A stretch of DNA of 64,000 nt from Paralithodes platypus (taxonomy: Eukaryota > Arthropoda > Malacostraca > Decapoda > Lithodidae): contig CM064552.1 in NCBI GenBank assembly GCA_032716605.1, positions 9,631,338-9,695,337 on the forward strand, written 5' to 3'. The notes beneath the pieces are model-generated. The model was not told the DNA's origin. It did not search any database and worked only from the letters and a program-made list of their open reading frames with translations. Made by a program: the position numbers and the translations under genes. How positions within the stretch are numbered: the first letter of the stretch is position 1; every line of letters begins with the position of its first letter. Below, in pieces: positions 33,848 through 45,579 of this stretch.

Positions 33848-34114
33848 GGTTCCATGTCAGTTGAACCAGTGCCACTTCAACAAGTGCCACTTTAACCAGT
33901 GGTAACTCAACCAGTGGCCACTTCAACCAGTGACCATTTTAACCAGTAACCATTTTAACCAGTAACCTAACCTAACCTAACCTAACCTAACCTAGCCTAC
34001 TGGTTTAAATGGTCACTGGTTGAAATGGTCACTGGTTGAAGTGGCCACTGGTTGAGTTAGCACTGGTTAAAGTGGCACTGGTTGAAGTGGCACTGGTTCA
34101 ACTGACCTGTCACC
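33848..34114. mobile_element. Foldback-like palindromic element with 9-bp flanking repeat
   Basis: Two inverted arms of about 110 bp surround a short centre. Arms are built from short tandem units around CAACCAGTG and GCCACTTCAACCAGTG. The termini read GGT...GTCAGTTGAACCAGTG on both arms. The same 9 bp, GATTAGAAG, flanks the element (33839-33847 and 34115-34123). Long inverted repeats made of short direct repeats with 9-bp duplications recall Drosophila Foldback and some Mutator-like elements. No coding sequence. Confidence 0.8.
33966..33995 (-). repeat. Interstitial telomere-type repeat (CCTAA)n
   Basis: Five perfect CCTAA units and one CCTAG, equivalent to the arthropod telomere repeat TTAGG on the minus strand. 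They lie exactly between the two arms of the palindrome. Confidence 0.85.
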
Positions 34115-34330
34115 GATTAGAAGTGTGGGATATGATATGACGCTAGGTGTAGGGGGCTCTGGGGAGGGGAATATTAAAATCAAGAGGGGTAGGAAGCTAG
34201 GGAGAGGTATTTGAGAGGGGATTAGAAGTGGTGGGAGGTGTAAGAGATATGCTATGACGCTAGGCCTAGGCGAGCAGTGTGGGGTATATGAGGATATACT
34301 AGAACTTGGTGTGGTGGGATACGAGTCTGG

Positions 34331-34630
34331 TGGATTTTTGTTTAAATCCTATATTTCTATCTTGGTTGAACAAAGTAAATACAAATCATGCATAAGATAA
34401 ATTTGAAAACAAGAAATAGACTGATACGGTCATGTTCACAAAGGTCTAGAAAGTGTATAGCTCTGAAGAAAATCGTTGTTATTCAGATTTTTTGTTTACT
34501 ATGTGAGTGAAAGCAACAAGGCAACAATAATATTGATGATCTACTACCTTGAGTTTTTTTTACAACCCTTTGTATACATTCTAATATACGTACTCTGCTT
34601 TCACTGTTGTTGAGCATCTATAAACACACA
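34331..34630. other. No gene seen
   Basis: AT-rich spacer without recognised features. Confidence 0.5.

Positions 34631-35880
<1,250 letters not shown>

Positions 35881-35960
<80 letters not shown>
35881..35960. repeat. (AT)n microsatellite, about 80 bp
   Basis: Uninterrupted AT repeat. Confidence 0.98.
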
Positions 35961-35963
<3 letters not shown>

Positions 35964-36065
35964 AGCCTTAAGTATGGCAGCAGGCCATTTGGAGGTGCTG
36001 CCATCGCATTGTATCAATTTCCAGTGTACTTGAGAGCCCATTCGTAAGCCGAGAACCTGTAATCA

Positions 36066-36200
36066 TTGGTCTGTGTGTGTGTGTGTGTTGGTGTGTGTCT
36101 GTGTGTCTGTGTGAGTGAATACCGTCATTACCTGTACACAACACACTACACATGGCCGGAAGAAGGAGACGAACCCTCACCTGTCTGTCATAACAATACC

Positions 36201-36230
<30 letters not shown>
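36066..36230. repeat. (GT)n and (AAC)n tracts
   Basis: GT-rich 36070-36115 and (AAC)n 36201-36230. The AAC run is like the tails at 14271 and 57103, but the SINE body is not recognisable here. Confidence 0.85.
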
Positions 36231-36232
<2 letters not shown>

Positions 36233-36375
36233 GGGTATCAGGTTGTCAAGGTATACGGCTCCTCCCTCAAGTCAATTGCTAGCTAGTCATTGCACATATC
36301 CTTAACCTCAACTTGGTACCAACAACAAATAAATATATACCGATAAATAAAGTATATAAATAAATAAATAAAACA

Positions 36376-36385
36376 AATATATATA

Positions 36386-36478
<93 letters not shown>

Positions 36479-36479
36479 G

Positions 36480-36529
<50 letters not shown>

Positions 36530-36535
36530 CAGTAT
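36376..36535. repeat. (AT)n microsatellite with TACCGGGTA and TACAGTATA
   Basis: About 160 bp of AT repeats with the same kind of palindromic interruptions seen elsewhere. Confidence 0.97.
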
Positions 36536-37099
36536 ATCACGTATTTCATGGATTTTCTCCTTTCCTATAATAATCAGGGTTTAAGTTATGAAGATAGAAC
36601 ACAACTATTGAACGTGACTGTACAGCGACTCTTCCCTCGCGTGTATTTCTATTCAGCCCACGTCTCCGGAGCCCTCAACCCGGTGCCCAACAAAAGTACC
36701 CCCATTGGTTGACGAGTGGTGCATCCATACCGGGACATGAAGTATCTCATTAGTGGTAGCCAGTGCTTATACTGTATATCAGCCGCGGTGTCAATGTTAG
36801 TCCGCCGGTCATATATTCCCAGTTCCATACAGCACACATCTGATCCTTCACCTGGTCAAAAAAAAAAACAAAAAAAAAAAAACACACACACACACACACA
36901 CACACCTGGGCATTATTGTTGATTGCATTAGAAGGTCAAGTGTATCATTAACAGCATGCATTGCTTCCGTTACGTTCTATTCAATACGTTGTGTACCCCC
37001 CCCCCCCTCCTCCTCCTAACACTCCTTCATTAGTGCTGCCTTTACAACGTCAGTCCACCATTTTTATCTGTCTACTTTATCTTCGTCAATCATCAGCAG
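36536..37099. other. No gene seen
   Basis: Mixed composition; A/CA run at 36859-36905 and a C run at 36996-37006. Nothing coding recognised. Confidence 0.5.
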
Positions 37100-37437
37100 T
37101 AAAGGGGGTAGTGCTTGTGTTATGGTGTATGTATTGATGTATTAATATAGTTTTGGGTTTCCTCGCCAAACCTCCATCAAGCTTTAAATAACACCTCCTA
37201 GACCCCCTTTCAAGATTAATTTTTAAATTTTTCGGTAGGGTTCCTTCTAAAACTACAGGCTCGCCAGGTTAAAATCGACACCTAAATAACACGAAAGGTT
37301 TTAATATTGACAAAGAAATGGGACGAAAAGTCTTAAACTCGGCAAACTAATGGAACAAACGTCTTAAAATCACAAAACTAACATGCTAAACATTGAGGGA
37401 GAAGGTGGTCCAGAAAACGCGACTATCTCCCCCTTAA
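37100..37437 (-). mobile_element. Family A MITE, GTAGTGCTTG subfamily, core-deleted
   Basis: Left GGGGGTAGTGCTTG, right GCGACTATCTCCCCCTTAA as in 39853 and 58158. The sequence runs from TTTTTCGGTAGG to GGTTCCTTC and keeps only GGCTCGCCAGG of the core, so the GC hairpin and half the core are lost. The left TTAA has become GTAA. Confidence 0.85.
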
Positions 37438-37644
37438 ATGGGTATCACATGTTGGTTTTTATCGGCAATTTTCGATGGCCAACATATTTTCTAGCAACAT
37501 TTCTGTCTTTGTTTTTTTCTTTTGGCATTGGTATTGGAAACGGTACTGAAGATAATTATATACTGTATATTATATGGTGTCACTTACATTTTATATATAT
37601 GTAAAATATAGGTGACTCCATTGTTATATTTTTAACATCGTTCT

Positions 37645-37740
37645 TAACACCAATAACACCCCAAATGCAATTAATGAAAGCATGCGATTTTCCCAGGATT
37701 CGAACCTAGGACATCACACATCAGAGTTGCGGAAAACATA
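37645..37740 (-). mobile_element. tRNA-related SINE fragment
   Basis: On the minus strand CTAGGTTCGAATCCTGGGAA is a B-box/T-arm, followed by GCATGCTTTCATTAATTGCA. The same arrangement is at 58878-59005. The A box is lost. Confidence 0.55.
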
Positions 37741-37844
37741 GGGAAAACACAATCGTATCGTGCTCCCTTTAGTATCCTTCAGAATATGTATCGTAAGCGT
37801 ATTGCTGACGAGACCAACTGAATTAATGTACTGCCTTCTATAGT

Positions 37845-38055
37845 TTATTGGCTGTAAGTCGGCGAGACATTATGACTTCTAACCTCTGTAACTAAAACAC
37901 GACTAGAGTGATCAAGCTAATATGTCTACCAATTGGGAAGAGTCAGTCAAGGAATAGATGTGGAAATTTACAGCCAATTTTCTCTAGCCCTTTTTTAGTT
38001 ACTGAGGATAGAGGCCATGATTTCTCGCCTACTTTGAGCGAATAGACTATAGTGT
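37845..38055. mobile_element. Family E MITE, copy
   Basis: TTCTAACCTCTGTAACTAAA, CGACTAGAGTGATCAAGCTA, ATATGTCTACCAATTGGGAA, TAGCCCTTTTTTAGTTACTG and GCGAATAGACTATAG. The same phrases, some inverted, occur at 41572-41937. Confidence 0.6.
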
Positions 38056-38138
38056 GGCATTAGTAGGTGGAGTCCTGTGGGGGTTTTCTTCCGTACATTA
38101 TCCCTTCATTCCCTTCAAGCATATGACGATTAATTGAC

Positions 38139-38440
38139 TTAAGGGGAGGATTTTAGTTGATTCCCTAGACTTCCATCAAGCTTAAAATTACTCCCCCTAG
38201 ACCCCCTTTCAAGATAAATGTGTACATTTTTCGGTAGAAAAATGGCTCGCTGTCGCTCGCCAGGAAAAAATCGACACCTAAATGGCACGAATGGTCTTAA
38301 AATTGACAGAAATGGGGCGAGGGTTCTTAAAATCGCCAAACTAATGGGGCGAACGTCTTAAAATCTCAAAAACAATGGGGCTAAACATGAGGGAGAAAGA
38401 GGTCCAGAAAATAATCCTCCAGGTGGAAATCTCCCCTTAA
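38139..38440 (-). mobile_element. Family A MITE, GC hairpin deleted
   Basis: TTAA both ends. GGTAGAAAAATG joins directly to GCTCGCTGTCGCTCGCC, so the GC hairpin and spacer are missing. Confidence 0.9.
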
Positions 38441-39248
38441 TTTGGCCTTCTCCCAGAAGATTTTACACAGCATAGAAAGGAGCTCTAGGATTGCATTGTT
38501 TTTGTTTGTAGTTATGCTATTCCTTATTGACCTTTCAGTACAATCCCCAATAATGAAGGGTTGAAAGCTACTATATATTATGAGCTAAGCCTCTAACTAG
38601 GACAGGTGGTTCCTAAGTTGAATAAGGCCGTCGTCTTGAAATAGCGTGGATATAAACAAATGATGGTGTCATCTAATTGAAAGGGTTACGCCTATATAAT
38701 CCGTGGGGGATTATCTTTTTGGTTCCTCCTTGTGTCGCCCTAATAGATTGAGGATTTGAAGACGTTTTGCCCCATTCTGGTTTCGACTTATTTTCTGTGC
38801 GAGCGAGAGCGAGCCTGCAATATTGGAGAAACTTAATTTGTTCAATTATAATCAATATAAATTACTGGAACATACACAAAAATAATCAATACCCTCGATA
38901 ATAACATAAATAACCACCAGCACAATAACCCCAAGACGTCGGATGACCCAGTGTTAGATGATGAACTTAGGAAGGGTGGTGGTATAAAGGTGAACCACAG
39001 CCTAACACAGACTAGCAGGGGTTCGAGGCCAGGCCGCGACCTCTATCAACCTTAATGCACGGTGATGGCTGGGATGACGGGGGAACAACATAGAAAGTAA
39101 AACAGAACAACACTATACAGCGAATATTTCGATAGAGGAAACGGATATATGAAGAGGGCAACGAGTGTGTGTGTGTGTGTGTGTGTGTATACATACAGTA
39201 TATATATCATTTATTGGGAGACTAATTCACAAATACGTGTGATCAAAT
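38441..39248. other. No gene; contains a degenerate family A-like fragment
   Basis: 38690-38825 has TGTGTCGCCCTAATAGATTG, GACGTTTTGCCCCATTCTGG and GCGAGCGAGAGCGAGCC, an old relative of family A. A GT run sits at 39165-39188. The remainder is unassigned. Confidence 0.5.
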
Positions 39249-39324
39249 TATGTAGTAAAACTCGCAGGAAAAATTAAACATCGGAACACCAATATATAAT
39301 TTTTCCTGCGAGTTGTACTACATA
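39249..39324. other. Strong 28-bp hairpin, 20-nt loop
   Basis: Left arm 39249-39276 and right arm 39297-39324 pair at 27 of 28 positions, centred on ACTCGCAGGAAAAATTA / TAATTTTTCCTGCGAGT. The 76-nt size resembles a microRNA precursor. A small foldback transposon is at least as likely because similarity extends weakly outside the arms. Confidence 0.6.
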
Positions 39325-39639
39325 TGATTTATTGTTTTGTGTGTGGGTGTGGGTGTGGGTGTGGGTGTGCCCTCTGGGTCACCCCGTTGCCATCAGCAAC
39401 CCCTGTTCAGTACCAAGATAGTGAAGTTGGAACTGCGTACCTCCCTCGGCACTCTAAACTCTTCTATGCGCAGATTTTCTCTTCCTGCTTTGCAGGAAGG
39501 GAACGTCATCATCGGACTACGATGGACTACCAAAAGCATAAGCCCTCTGGATATCTGTTTTTATCCATCTATTTATCTAATCTATCTTTCTATCTATTTA
39601 ACGATCTATAGTATGTACATTTCCATATCAAGTTGCAGT
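39325..39639. other. No gene seen
   Basis: Starts with (GGGTGT)n at 39341-39366. A short palindrome-like CTTCCTGCTTTGCAGGAAG lies at 39482-39500. No coding call. Confidence 0.5.
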
Positions 39640-39845
39640 GCACCAACATTTTAATTTGGCGGAGTGGTCGAATTTTATGCGCGATAAAGGTTTATGCAAA
39701 TACGGTCGTAATTAATGTAAACTAATACTAATTGCTCAACAGTTACATTAAGTAGATTACGCCAGAATGTCCGCTATTTAATTAACGCAAACAGCTTTAA
39801 TGATTTGCTCGTTATATAAAGGTAATTCACCGCTCGGTCAACAAA
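39640..39845. promoter_or_regulatory. Possible non-repetitive regulatory block
   Basis: A stretch with no visible repeat ancestry, rich in homeodomain- and POU-like words: TTTATGCAAATA, TAATTAATG, TATTTAATTAACGC, CTTTAATGATTTG and GCGCGATAAA. This is inferred from word content only and may be chance in AT-rich DNA. Confidence 0.3.
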
Positions 39846-39852
39846 TATTGGT

Positions 39853-39879
39853 TTAAGGGGGTAGTGCTTGTTTTTTGGT

Positions 39880-39949
<70 letters not shown>

Positions 39950-40272
39950 TATTTTAGAGTTTCCTCGCTCGACCTCCATCAAGCTATAAAAACACCCCAT
40001 AGACCCCTTCCAAGATAAATTTGTACATATTTGTTATAGAAAAATAACCCGGCCTAAGGCCGATTCCTTCTAAAATGACAGGCTCGCTTTCGCTCGCCAG
40101 GAAAAGATCGACACCTAAATGGCACGATAGGCCTTAATATTGAAAAAACAAAAATGGGGCGATAGGTCTCAAAATCGCCAAACTAACGGTACGAACGTCT
40201 TAAAATATCAAAACTAATATGCTAAACATAAGGGAGAAGGGGGTCCAGAAAAAGCGACTACCTCCCCCTTAA
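39853..40272 (-). mobile_element. Family A MITE, GTAGTGCTTG subfamily, with AT expansion
   Basis: TTAA both ends. A 65-bp AT run (39881-39945) has grown in the right arm. Hairpin CCGGCCTAAGGCCGA with one wobble pair. Core intact. Confidence 0.9.
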
Positions 40273-40309
40273 TATTAAATTAGGAAGATCATTATCTTGT
40301 TATACCAAC

Positions 40310-40450
40310 ATGTACTTTATTGTATTCTGTCAGTAATCAGTAAAATGATCCCGTCTTTATTAGGCCTATTTGGTTCTGGCTAACATTAGGAGATTTATTC
40401 AACTTAGGCATATTATCTGGAAGGCAATGTTCTATAAGTGTCTCGAGGAA
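40310..40450. mobile_element. Family P relic
   Basis: CTGTCAGTAATCAGTAAAAT, GGTTCTGGCTAACATTAGGA and GATTTATTCAACTTAGG resemble the P left half. Confidence 0.4.
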
Positions 40451-40504
40451 ATCTGTATTGCAATATATATATGTATTACTATATTGGGAGTGAAAGTAAT
40501 ATAT

Positions 40505-40773
40505 TAGATTATCCAACGCTATTACTCGTTTTATAAAAGGATTAATATATTAGTTTATCCAACGCTATTACTCGTTTTATAAAAGGATTAATATATTAGA
40601 TTATCCAACGCTATTACTCGTTTTATAAAAGGATTAATATATTAGTTTATCCAACGCTATTACTCGTTTTATAAAAGGATTAATATATTAGTTTATCCAA
40701 CGCTATTACTCTTTTTATAAAAGGATTAATATATTTGATTATCCAACGCTATTACTCGTTCTATAAAAGGATT
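40505..40773. repeat. 46-bp minisatellite, six copies
   Basis: Units begin TATCCAACGCTATTACTCGT and continue TTTATAAAAGGATTAATATA, at 40510, 40556, 40602, 40648, 40694 and 40740. Confidence 0.97.
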
Positions 40774-40814
40774 CCCGTAGCTGAGAAGTAATGTCACGGT
40801 ACCATTCTCTGTCG

Positions 40815-41138
40815 TTAAGGGGAGATATCCACTTGAGGGATTTTTTTCTTGACCCCTTTCTCCCTCATGTTTAGCCCCATTGCTTTTGATATTATAAAAT
40901 GTTTTCCCCATTAGTTTAGCGATTTTAAGAACTTTCACCCCATATTAAGACCTTTCGTGCCATTTAGGTGTCACTTATCCTGGCGAGCGATAGCGAGCCT
41001 GTAATTTAAGAGGAACCGGCCTTCGGCCGGGACATTTTTCTACCGAAAAATGTACAAATTTATCTTGAAAGGGACTCAAGGTGGTGTAATTTTAAGGTTG
41101 ATGGAGGTCTAGGGAACAAACTAAATACCTCCCCTTAA
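40815..41138 (+). mobile_element. Family A MITE, full copy
   Basis: 324 bp, perfect hairpins and ends, very similar to 10876-11197. Its right TTAA is also the left TTAA of the next element. Confidence 0.93.
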
Positions 41139-41495
41139 GGGGGGAGGGTTCACTTTTTGGGCGATTTTTGCATGTATTCATTATTTTTCTAGTTTCCTCC
41201 CTAGACCTCCATCAAATTTAAAAAAAACATCCATCAGATCCCCCTTCTAGATTAATGTTTACATTTTTCGGTAGCAAAAGTGGCCAGTTCTTCCAACATT
41301 ACAGGCTCACTATCGTTCGCCAGGGAAAAATCGACACCTAGATAGCACGAAATGTCTAAATATTGACGAAGAAATGGGGCGAAAGGTCTTAAAATCGCCA
41401 AACTAAAGTGGTGAACGTCTTATAATCTCAAACTAATGGGGCTAAGCATGAGGGAGAAGGAGATCCAGAAAAAAAAAACTAAAGTGAAAACCTAC
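41135..41495 (-). mobile_element. Family A MITE, GGTTCACTTTTTGG subfamily
   Basis: Left TTAAGGGGGGAGGGTTCACT; relative at 61974. Most of the GC hairpin is lost (GCAAAAGTGGCCAGTTC). The right terminus is eroded to AAAACCTACTGTC. Shares one TTAA with the previous copy. Confidence 0.82.
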
Positions 41496-41571
41496 TGTCA
41501 CTTGTTAGCTATATGCTGAGTCCAACCGCACAATGAAAGTATAAACTATTGAAATTAGGGCAAACAACTTC

Positions 41572-41937
41572 ACCAATAATCTCTTCTACTCCAAAACCAC
41601 TCGAGTAACTAAGCTATTATGGCTACCATTTGGGAAGCGTCAACCAGGAACTAGGCCAGTAATTGTATAATCCCTAACCTCTGTAACTCAGAAAGGGCTA
41701 GGGTAAATGGGCTGAAAATGTCCACACTTATTCCCTGGCTGATACTTCCCAAATGGTAGACATATTAGCTCGATTACTCTAGTCGTTTCTGAGTTATAGA
41801 AGTTAATATTCAAGGTCCTATCTATGATGAATAGACTACAGGTGTGGAAATTTGCAGCCGATTTGCTCTAGCCCTTTTTAAGATACACGATTTCTGGCCT
41901 GCTTATAATGAATGGTCTATAGTCAGGAACAAGCTCT
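41572..41937. mobile_element. Family E MITE, longest copy
   Basis: Inverted inner blocks: CTACCATTTGGGAAGCGTCA with TACTTCCCAAATGGTAG, and GAGTAACTAAGCTATTATGG with CATATTAGCTCGATTACTC. Right part GATGAATAGACTACAGGTGT. No coding capacity; ends not fixed. Confidence 0.6.
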
Positions 41938-42289
41938 GCAAGCAATGAAAGAAAGAAGTCAATGCATGATTAATATTGGCTTCAACGATATCGTACAATG
42001 GTCAAACATGAATTTCACGTTGCAAATAAACAGTGCGTTACCTCAGTCTTCTATTGTCGGGGATTCGGGGCTCACGTACCTGGAACAATAGAACAGCAGA
42101 AGTAAATATATGTAATAATAATGGACAAATAAGTAAACACACACACACACACACATTGAAACTTTCGATATACGTTTTCAGGAGAGGAAACGTTTTAAAT
42201 ATATTGGATAGCTAGTGTACATATAAACAAAATAACACAAGCCAAGGAAGATTTAATAACACTTCAAACTAGAGGGTGCTTAAGGAAAA

Positions 42290-42293
<4 letters not shown>
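41938..42293. other. No gene seen
   Basis: Mixed sequence with a short CA run at 42137-42154. Confidence 0.5.

Positions 42294-42372
<79 letters not shown>
42294..42372. repeat. (GA)n microsatellite
   Basis: Pure GA run of about 78 bp. Confidence 0.98.
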
Positions 42373-42376
<4 letters not shown>

Positions 42377-42691
42377 ATTATATACCAAGTAAAAATAATA
42401 TAATAATAACTATGAAGCCATCATTATCCCCACAGAGGGAAAATACCTACACTTACCAGTACATGCTTCTACCCACCACACGCGAACCTTAGTACCAGCC
42501 GAACCCTTGCCTTACCATTGTAGGCTATGGGTTTGTGGAACACTCTTATTATAGCCTATAGACAGACCCCTATATTACTCCTTACACATAGCTCTCACTC
42601 TCTCTCTCTCTCACTCTCACTCTCTTTGTCTTCATTGCTAGCTACCGTACCACTGCTGTCTGCCGTTTGTCTGTCTTATTGTATACCGTAC
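42373..42691. other. No gene seen
   Basis: Unassigned, with a short CT run at 42595-42625. Confidence 0.5.
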
Positions 42692-42712
42692 TCTCTCTCT
42701 CTCTCTCTCTCT

Positions 42713-42795
<83 letters not shown>
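42692..42795. repeat. (CT)n followed by (AT)n
   Basis: CT run to 42714, then about 78 bp of AT, then GATA units. Confidence 0.97.
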
Positions 42796-42796
<1 letters not shown>

Positions 42797-43242
42797 ATAG
42801 ATAGATAGATACATATATACAAGAAATCCGGGCTACGGGAGTTGTGATCCCCGTAGAGTTTATTATCATAGTGCAGCCCGATTTTTATATACAGGTATAG
42901 GGGACTATTGACCAGCACAGGACGTTGTTATGTACCTCGTCTAGTATGTTATGATGTACCGAGTAAGTCAATCATTGTCTGTCATATAATGCTCCAGGAT
43001 TTCCCTAGTCTCTTACTCCTCGTTCCACCACTCATGTCATACAGTCTCCAATAATGACCACGAATAACCGCAACAATTTGAGTTCTAATAGTGTGTGGTT
43101 GACTAGAGCCCGGTTTGTGGTTATCAACTGGTTCAATAGTATTACCAGACACGGGAGGGGGAAAAAACAGAAAAAAGAGGTTTGTGTGTGTGTGTGTGGG
43201 GGGGGGGGGGGGGTTATAAGTTTGAGTGTGCGTGTGTAGTTA
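42796..43242. other. No gene seen
   Basis: Unassigned; GT and G runs at 43182-43213. Confidence 0.5.
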
Positions 43243-43350
43243 ATTAGTAATAATAAATAATAATAATTGTCGGTTTATTGTTCATTGCAGCCCTGACGCT
43301 GAAAATCTACAAAGTTCTTCTTAAACCTACAGTAGGTACAGTACAATACT
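43243..43350 (-). mobile_element. Retroelement 3' end with (TTA)n tail, copy 2
   Basis: Same framework as 4027-4140: AATAAATAATAATAATT, CGGTTTATT, GCAGCCCTGACGCTGAAAAT. Confidence 0.5.
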
Positions 43351-43395
43351 TATTCTACCTTAACTACAAGGTCACATGGGACCTTTGGCGACCGT

Positions 43396-43397
<2 letters not shown>

Positions 43398-43456
<59 letters not shown>
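43398..43456. repeat. (GT)n microsatellite
   Basis: Pure GT run of about 58 bp. Confidence 0.98.
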
Positions 43457-43460
<4 letters not shown>

Positions 43461-43555
43461 CAGTTACTTGTTCGTCAAGGGGAATCCACACGATGCGAGC
43501 TAAGCTCATTATTATCGCGCCTCCTTAACTGGGAATGTATTGCGTGAAATGCATG

Positions 43556-43934
43556 TTAAGTGTTTTATGTACTGTTGGAATGGCTGTGGATGTGTGTGTA
43601 GTCTGTATTTTAGCCAATTGGCGACATCGGAAACGAAGGCTTAGGGTGGATCTGTATGGTACCATTCTCACTATAGACGGTACCGTCTCGCCCGAAGGCT
43701 TAGGTAGCCATCAGCTTAGGTGAACCATATGATACCCATCTCGCCTTGTACCATTTTTGCCAACCCCAGATGGGACGTCACAACGTCGTCCACTTATTGC
43801 AGGTACCTATTTACAGCTAGGTGAACTGAGGCTAACACATGAAAGGAGACAAGCCAAATTTGTCTCCGCCCGGCCGGGGATTGAACCCCCGACCCCTCGT
43901 GTGTGAGACGAGAGCTCTACCTACTAGGCTACGG

Positions 43935-43936
<2 letters not shown>
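43556..43936 (-). mobile_element. tRNA-Val-headed SINE, copy 2 (reverse)
   Basis: Reverse copy of 17981-18360 over its full length with only scattered differences. On the minus strand it shows GTAGCCTAGTAGGTAGAGCT, the CTCGT-CTCACAC-ACGAG anticodon arm and GGTTCAATCCC. Its head end abuts a GT run at 43937. Confidence 0.85.
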
Positions 43937-43974
<38 letters not shown>

Positions 43975-44064
43975 CTATGTGGGCGTGTGTGTGTGTGTGT
44001 GTGTGTGTTCGTTCGTGTGTGTGTGTGTGTGTTCGTTCTATGTGGGCGTGTGTGTGTGTGTGTC
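43937..44064. repeat. (GT)n blocks separated by TTCTATGTGGGC
   Basis: Three GT blocks with repeated TTCGTTC and CTATGTGGGCGTG separators: a young tandem mixture. Confidence 0.93.
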
Positions 44065-44192
44065 AGACTTGAACATCATACTAGACAGGGTGAATGCACA
44101 ATGCCTTAACTATTTGAATGGAGACAATAATATTCGCGTGCTGTTATTTGGAGTAGTGTTTTCTCCATCCTCCACCAGATATTTCCCAATAG

Positions 44193-44394
44193 TTAACCCT
44201 CTCAGTATTTCGGGACGCTGTTTTCACTCTGCTCTGGCTAACATTAGACGATTTGATGCAGCTCATGAAGGATCTATGGGAGTCGTAAGGGTAGAAGCTG
44301 TTTCAATTACGGTAAGTCTTTCCTAAGCTGAATATAATCTTTTACTGATGGCCAGACAAAAATAAGAAAGGCATTTCGAATACTGAGGGGTTGA
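44193..44394. mobile_element. Family P MITE
   Basis: TTAACCCTCTCAGTATTTCG at the left, TACTGAGGGGTTGAA at the right. Inner GGCTAACATTAGACGATTTG and TCCTAAGCTGAATATAATC. The right TTAA has decayed to TTGAA. Confidence 0.75.
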
Positions 44395-44449
44395 ATGTGT
44401 GTTGATATTTAATACAGTAAGATCAATTATTTAGTAGATATATAATTCT

Positions 44450-44664
44450 TTAAGCCTTTCAGGATATCAGGATACCTATATTCCTTATATGCTGGCTATT
44501 AGCTGACGATTTTATCCAGCTTAGGAAGAAATTGTCAGAGTCAGAGGTTTAACTGAGATTTGTTTTACTCCTTTGTTTCAAGTTTCCTAGAAGGCCTTCC
44601 AAAACTGAATACAGTCGTCAAATGTCAACCAGAATAAAATGAAAACGCGTCCTCGAACTGAAAA
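44450..44664. mobile_element. Family P MITE, second of a pair
   Basis: TTAAGCCTTTCAGGATATCA at the left; GGCTATTAGCTGACGATTTT and ACAGTCGTCAAATGTCAACC inside; right end eroded (CCTCGAACTGAA). Lies 55 bp after the previous P copy. Confidence 0.65.
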
Positions 44665-44691
44665 CAAATCCACGAAATAAATAAATAAATA

Positions 44692-44697
<6 letters not shown>

Positions 44698-44771
<74 letters not shown>

Positions 44772-44773
44772 TG
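44698..44773. repeat. (AT)n microsatellite
   Basis: AT run preceded by (AAAT)n. Confidence 0.97.
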
Positions 44774-44974
44774 TATATATACACAAAATAAGTAATACAA
44801 TAGGGAAGTTTACAGGAGAGGTATTTAGGGTTACACAACGACTAAATAAACGAACAAGGAACTAGCCAATGTCAACGTAATGAGGGAAAACCACAGAGTT
44901 CCGTTCCTCAGCGAGAGAGAGAGAGAGGTACATAGAGTTACATAGATAATCAGAGAGTTACGTAGAGTTACATA

Positions 44975-45374
44975 GATACACAGACTACACAGCCCTTGCG
45001 GTCCCTACTAGGTAGTCCGGACTTAATGCTAAAATAGAATTTGCTACAAAGTGGAAGGCAAGGATAGCAAGAAGAAGGCTCTCTCCCCACCCACCTCACC
45101 CACCTCACCCACCGACCGTTGGTCGGCATGAATTTAAGTTGGGGAAAGAAGTCACTCAGCAGAATGAGAACAAAAAAACTTCTACTGGGAAATTTATAGT
45201 AAAGAAAGAAGATGCGAAATAGTATATACTACTGACGCTTAACCTGTTTTTTTTTGTGTTTTACTCCCACCTCCTCTAAATGAATGTCTAGACTTCTTTT
45301 GAATGTGTCAATTGTCTTACATTGTACCACTTTCTCAGACAATTTGTTCCACTCGAGGACCACACTGTAGGTGA

Positions 45375-45375
<1 letters not shown>
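44975..45375 (-). pseudogene. LINE family 2: RT C-terminal end and 3' UTR
   Basis: On the minus strand 45375-45265 encodes the end of the RT region (...VVEWNKLSEKVVQC, TIDTFKRSLDIHL-like with substitutions), as in 60555-60920. The remainder to 44975 is the shared 3' UTR with AAGAAGGCTCTCTCCCC and GACTACCTAGTAGGGACC on the minus strand. Broken 5' by a GA repeat. Confidence 0.7.

Positions 45376-45377
<2 letters not shown>

Positions 45378-45455
<78 letters not shown>
45378..45455. repeat. (GA)n microsatellite
   Basis: GA run of about 78 bp, abutting the truncated LINE. Confidence 0.98.
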
Positions 45456-45458
<3 letters not shown>

Positions 45459-45487
45459 AGAGGTAGATGTAGAGGGAGGGAGGGCTT

Positions 45488-45548
45488 GAGAGGTACCGTC
45501 TTTCTTTTATTTGACTAGCATAGCATATAGTACAATGTTTATATTGAA

Positions 45549-45579
<31 letters not shown>

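Larger units (their letters stand above)
33390..34330. repeat. Diverged AG-rich tandem repeat domain
   Basis: Repeated landmarks: GATATGAYACGACGCT-like text at 33635, 33770, 34133 and 34251; GGGGAATATTARAATC at 33804 and 34164; GGGGATTAGA at 33601, 33837 and 34218. The unit is of the order of 120-150 bp with strong divergence. A Foldback-like element is inserted in it. Confidence 0.7.
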
